This document shows positions 5,982 to 6,611 of a DNA stretch of 6,611 bases, piece by piece (the stretch's first letter is position 1; each line of letters starts with the position of its first letter). This stretch comes from Heritagella sp051881655 (GTDB taxonomy: Bacteria; Bacillota; Clostridia; Oscillospirales; Acutalibacteraceae): positions 1 to 6,611 of the forward strand of contig JBJEQH010000218.1 of NCBI GenBank assembly GCA_051881655.1, given 5' to 3'. The notes under the pieces are model-generated. The model had not been told where the DNA came from and made no database searches. It saw only the letters and a list, made by a program, of their open reading frames with translations. The translations under genes were made by a program, and so were the position numbers.

Positions 5982-6611
5982 TTACAGATTTTTGGCCAGC
6001 TCGTATGCGGCAGAGATGGCATCCTTCAGATTGCCCACCTTATCGCAGTCACCGATGCGGTGGATCTTTTCGTCGCCGGGCAGCGGGGCGGGGGTGTACC
6101 CTACGGCGAACACGAGGGTATCGGCGTCCCGGATCGTGTGTTCGGTCCCGTCTTTTGTATAGGTAATGGTGGTTTCATCCACCCGGGTGATGGTGCTGTT
6201 CAGCTCGATATGTACGCCCTTGCGCATCAGGCGCTGGGTCAAAGCGCTCTTGGCGGGGCCGCCCTCGCCGGTCATCAGCTGGTTGGTCATCTCGATGATG
6301 GTCACATCCCGGTTGGCGGGGAACAGATCGTTGATCAGCGGGGCCAGATAATCGGCGGTCTCACAGCCCACCGAACCGCCGCCGAGGATGACGATCTTCC
6401 GGCCCGGGAAGCCCTTGCCGGAGAGAATGTCATCGGCCGTCATGGTCTGCTTAAAGCACGTAAAGGCTTCGATCTTCTTTGCGGTGGCACCGGTGGTGCA
6501 CACAACCTCGTACCCGGCGAATTCACCGGCCAGCATTTCGGGCGTGACCTCACAGCCTGTCCGCACGGGAATGTCCTCGTTATGCAGGCGGCGGATCATG
6601 AATTTAATCAC
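5982..6611 (-). CDS. FAD/NAD-dependent oxidoreductase, C-terminal part (tandem relative of the ene-reductase); 5' end outside window
   Basis: 209 residues are visible, ending in TAA (5982-5984). The reading frame is open to the window edge and the first residues are internal, so the start lies beyond 6611. The visible part matches the C-terminal FAD/NAD(H) domains of the 2-enoate reductase family. It has a nucleotide-binding motif GGGSVG (77-82 of the visible part), a strand ending in E107 (VTIIEM) that favours NADH, the FAVGYTP segment, and the terminal FAD motif RIGDCDKVGN followed by an alpha-helix. Its layout parallels that of the downstream 669-residue enzyme (compare VILGGGSVGCETADYLA with VVLGGGLVGTETAEYLA), so the two are tandem homologues. 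It has an extra segment of about 8 residues (around 91-100) between the GGG motif helix and the next strand. It probably also carries a TIM barrel and an iron-sulfur motif upstream, but these are not in the window. Partner or isofunctional enzyme cannot be decided. Confidence 0.9.
   Translation of the reverse strand: MIKFMIRRLHNEDIPVRTGCEVTPEMLAGEFAGYEVVCTTGATAKKIEAFTCFKQTMTADDILSGKGFPGRKIVILGGGSVGCETADYLAPLINDLFPANRDVTIIEMTNQLMTGEGGPAKSALTQRLMRKGVHIELNSTITRVDETTITYTKDGTEHTIRDADTLVFAVGYTPAPLPGDEKIHRIGDCDKVGNLKDAISAAYELAKNL

Noticed and set aside
3691..6162. An 823-residue open reading frame on the plus strand
   Set aside because: It lies antisense to the well-supported reductase genes. Its translation is rich in Gly, His and Ala without domain motifs and it spans the terminator and intergenic gap. 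It is a shadow of GC-rich codon use on the other strand.
1..6611. CRISPR arrays, tRNA/rRNA genes, insertion sequences, phage attachment sites
   Set aside because: No regularly spaced repeats, tRNA-like cloverleaf, transposase-like protein or terminal inverted repeats were seen. The window is almost fully coding.

Overview
The window reads as part of the chromosome of an anaerobic Gram-positive bacterium of the class Clostridia, most likely a gut member of the Oscillospiraceae/Ruminococcaceae group. This rests on strong AAGGAGG-type ribosome binding sites, moderately high GC, an oxygen-sensitive flavin/iron-sulfur reductase of the 2-enoate reductase / 2,4-dienoyl-CoA reductase type, and a Firmicutes-style signalling locus. 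The genus is inference. All five supported genes lie on the minus strand, so transcription runs from high to low coordinates.

Region 5982-6611 is the C-terminal part of one flavin-dependent oxidoreductase; the rest lies beyond the window. After 41 bases with a strong ribosome binding site comes a complete 669-residue reductase (3931-5940). It has an N-terminal FMN-binding TIM barrel, a four-cysteine [4Fe-4S] motif and C-terminal FAD and NAD(H) domains. The two genes are tandem relatives and probably form the end of one operon, closed by a clear intrinsic terminator at about 3852-3888. The complete enzyme has HGDR where classical dienoyl-CoA reductases carry a catalytic tyrosine segment, so its substrate is open. 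A bile-pigment or other unsaturated gut metabolite is a testable guess.

Region 3603-3930 is intergenic. It holds that terminator, a 7-bp inverted repeat, a very good promoter (TTGAAA, 17 bp, TGATAAAAT) and a leader of about 110 nt.

Region 89-3602 is a tightly coupled three-gene signalling operon with 4-nt ATGA overlaps. It encodes a membrane sensor with a 7TM-type histidine-kinase N-terminus, a PAS-like segment and a kinase region that has lost its phospho-acceptor histidine and ATP-binding boxes. Next come an active-looking DesK/NarX-type membrane histidine kinase and a NarL/FixJ-type response regulator. An intrinsic terminator at 43-72 ends the operon. The most interesting reading is a three-component system in which a pseudokinase receptor talks to the active kinase, possibly controlling the adjacent reductases. 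The link to the reductases is inferred from adjacency only.
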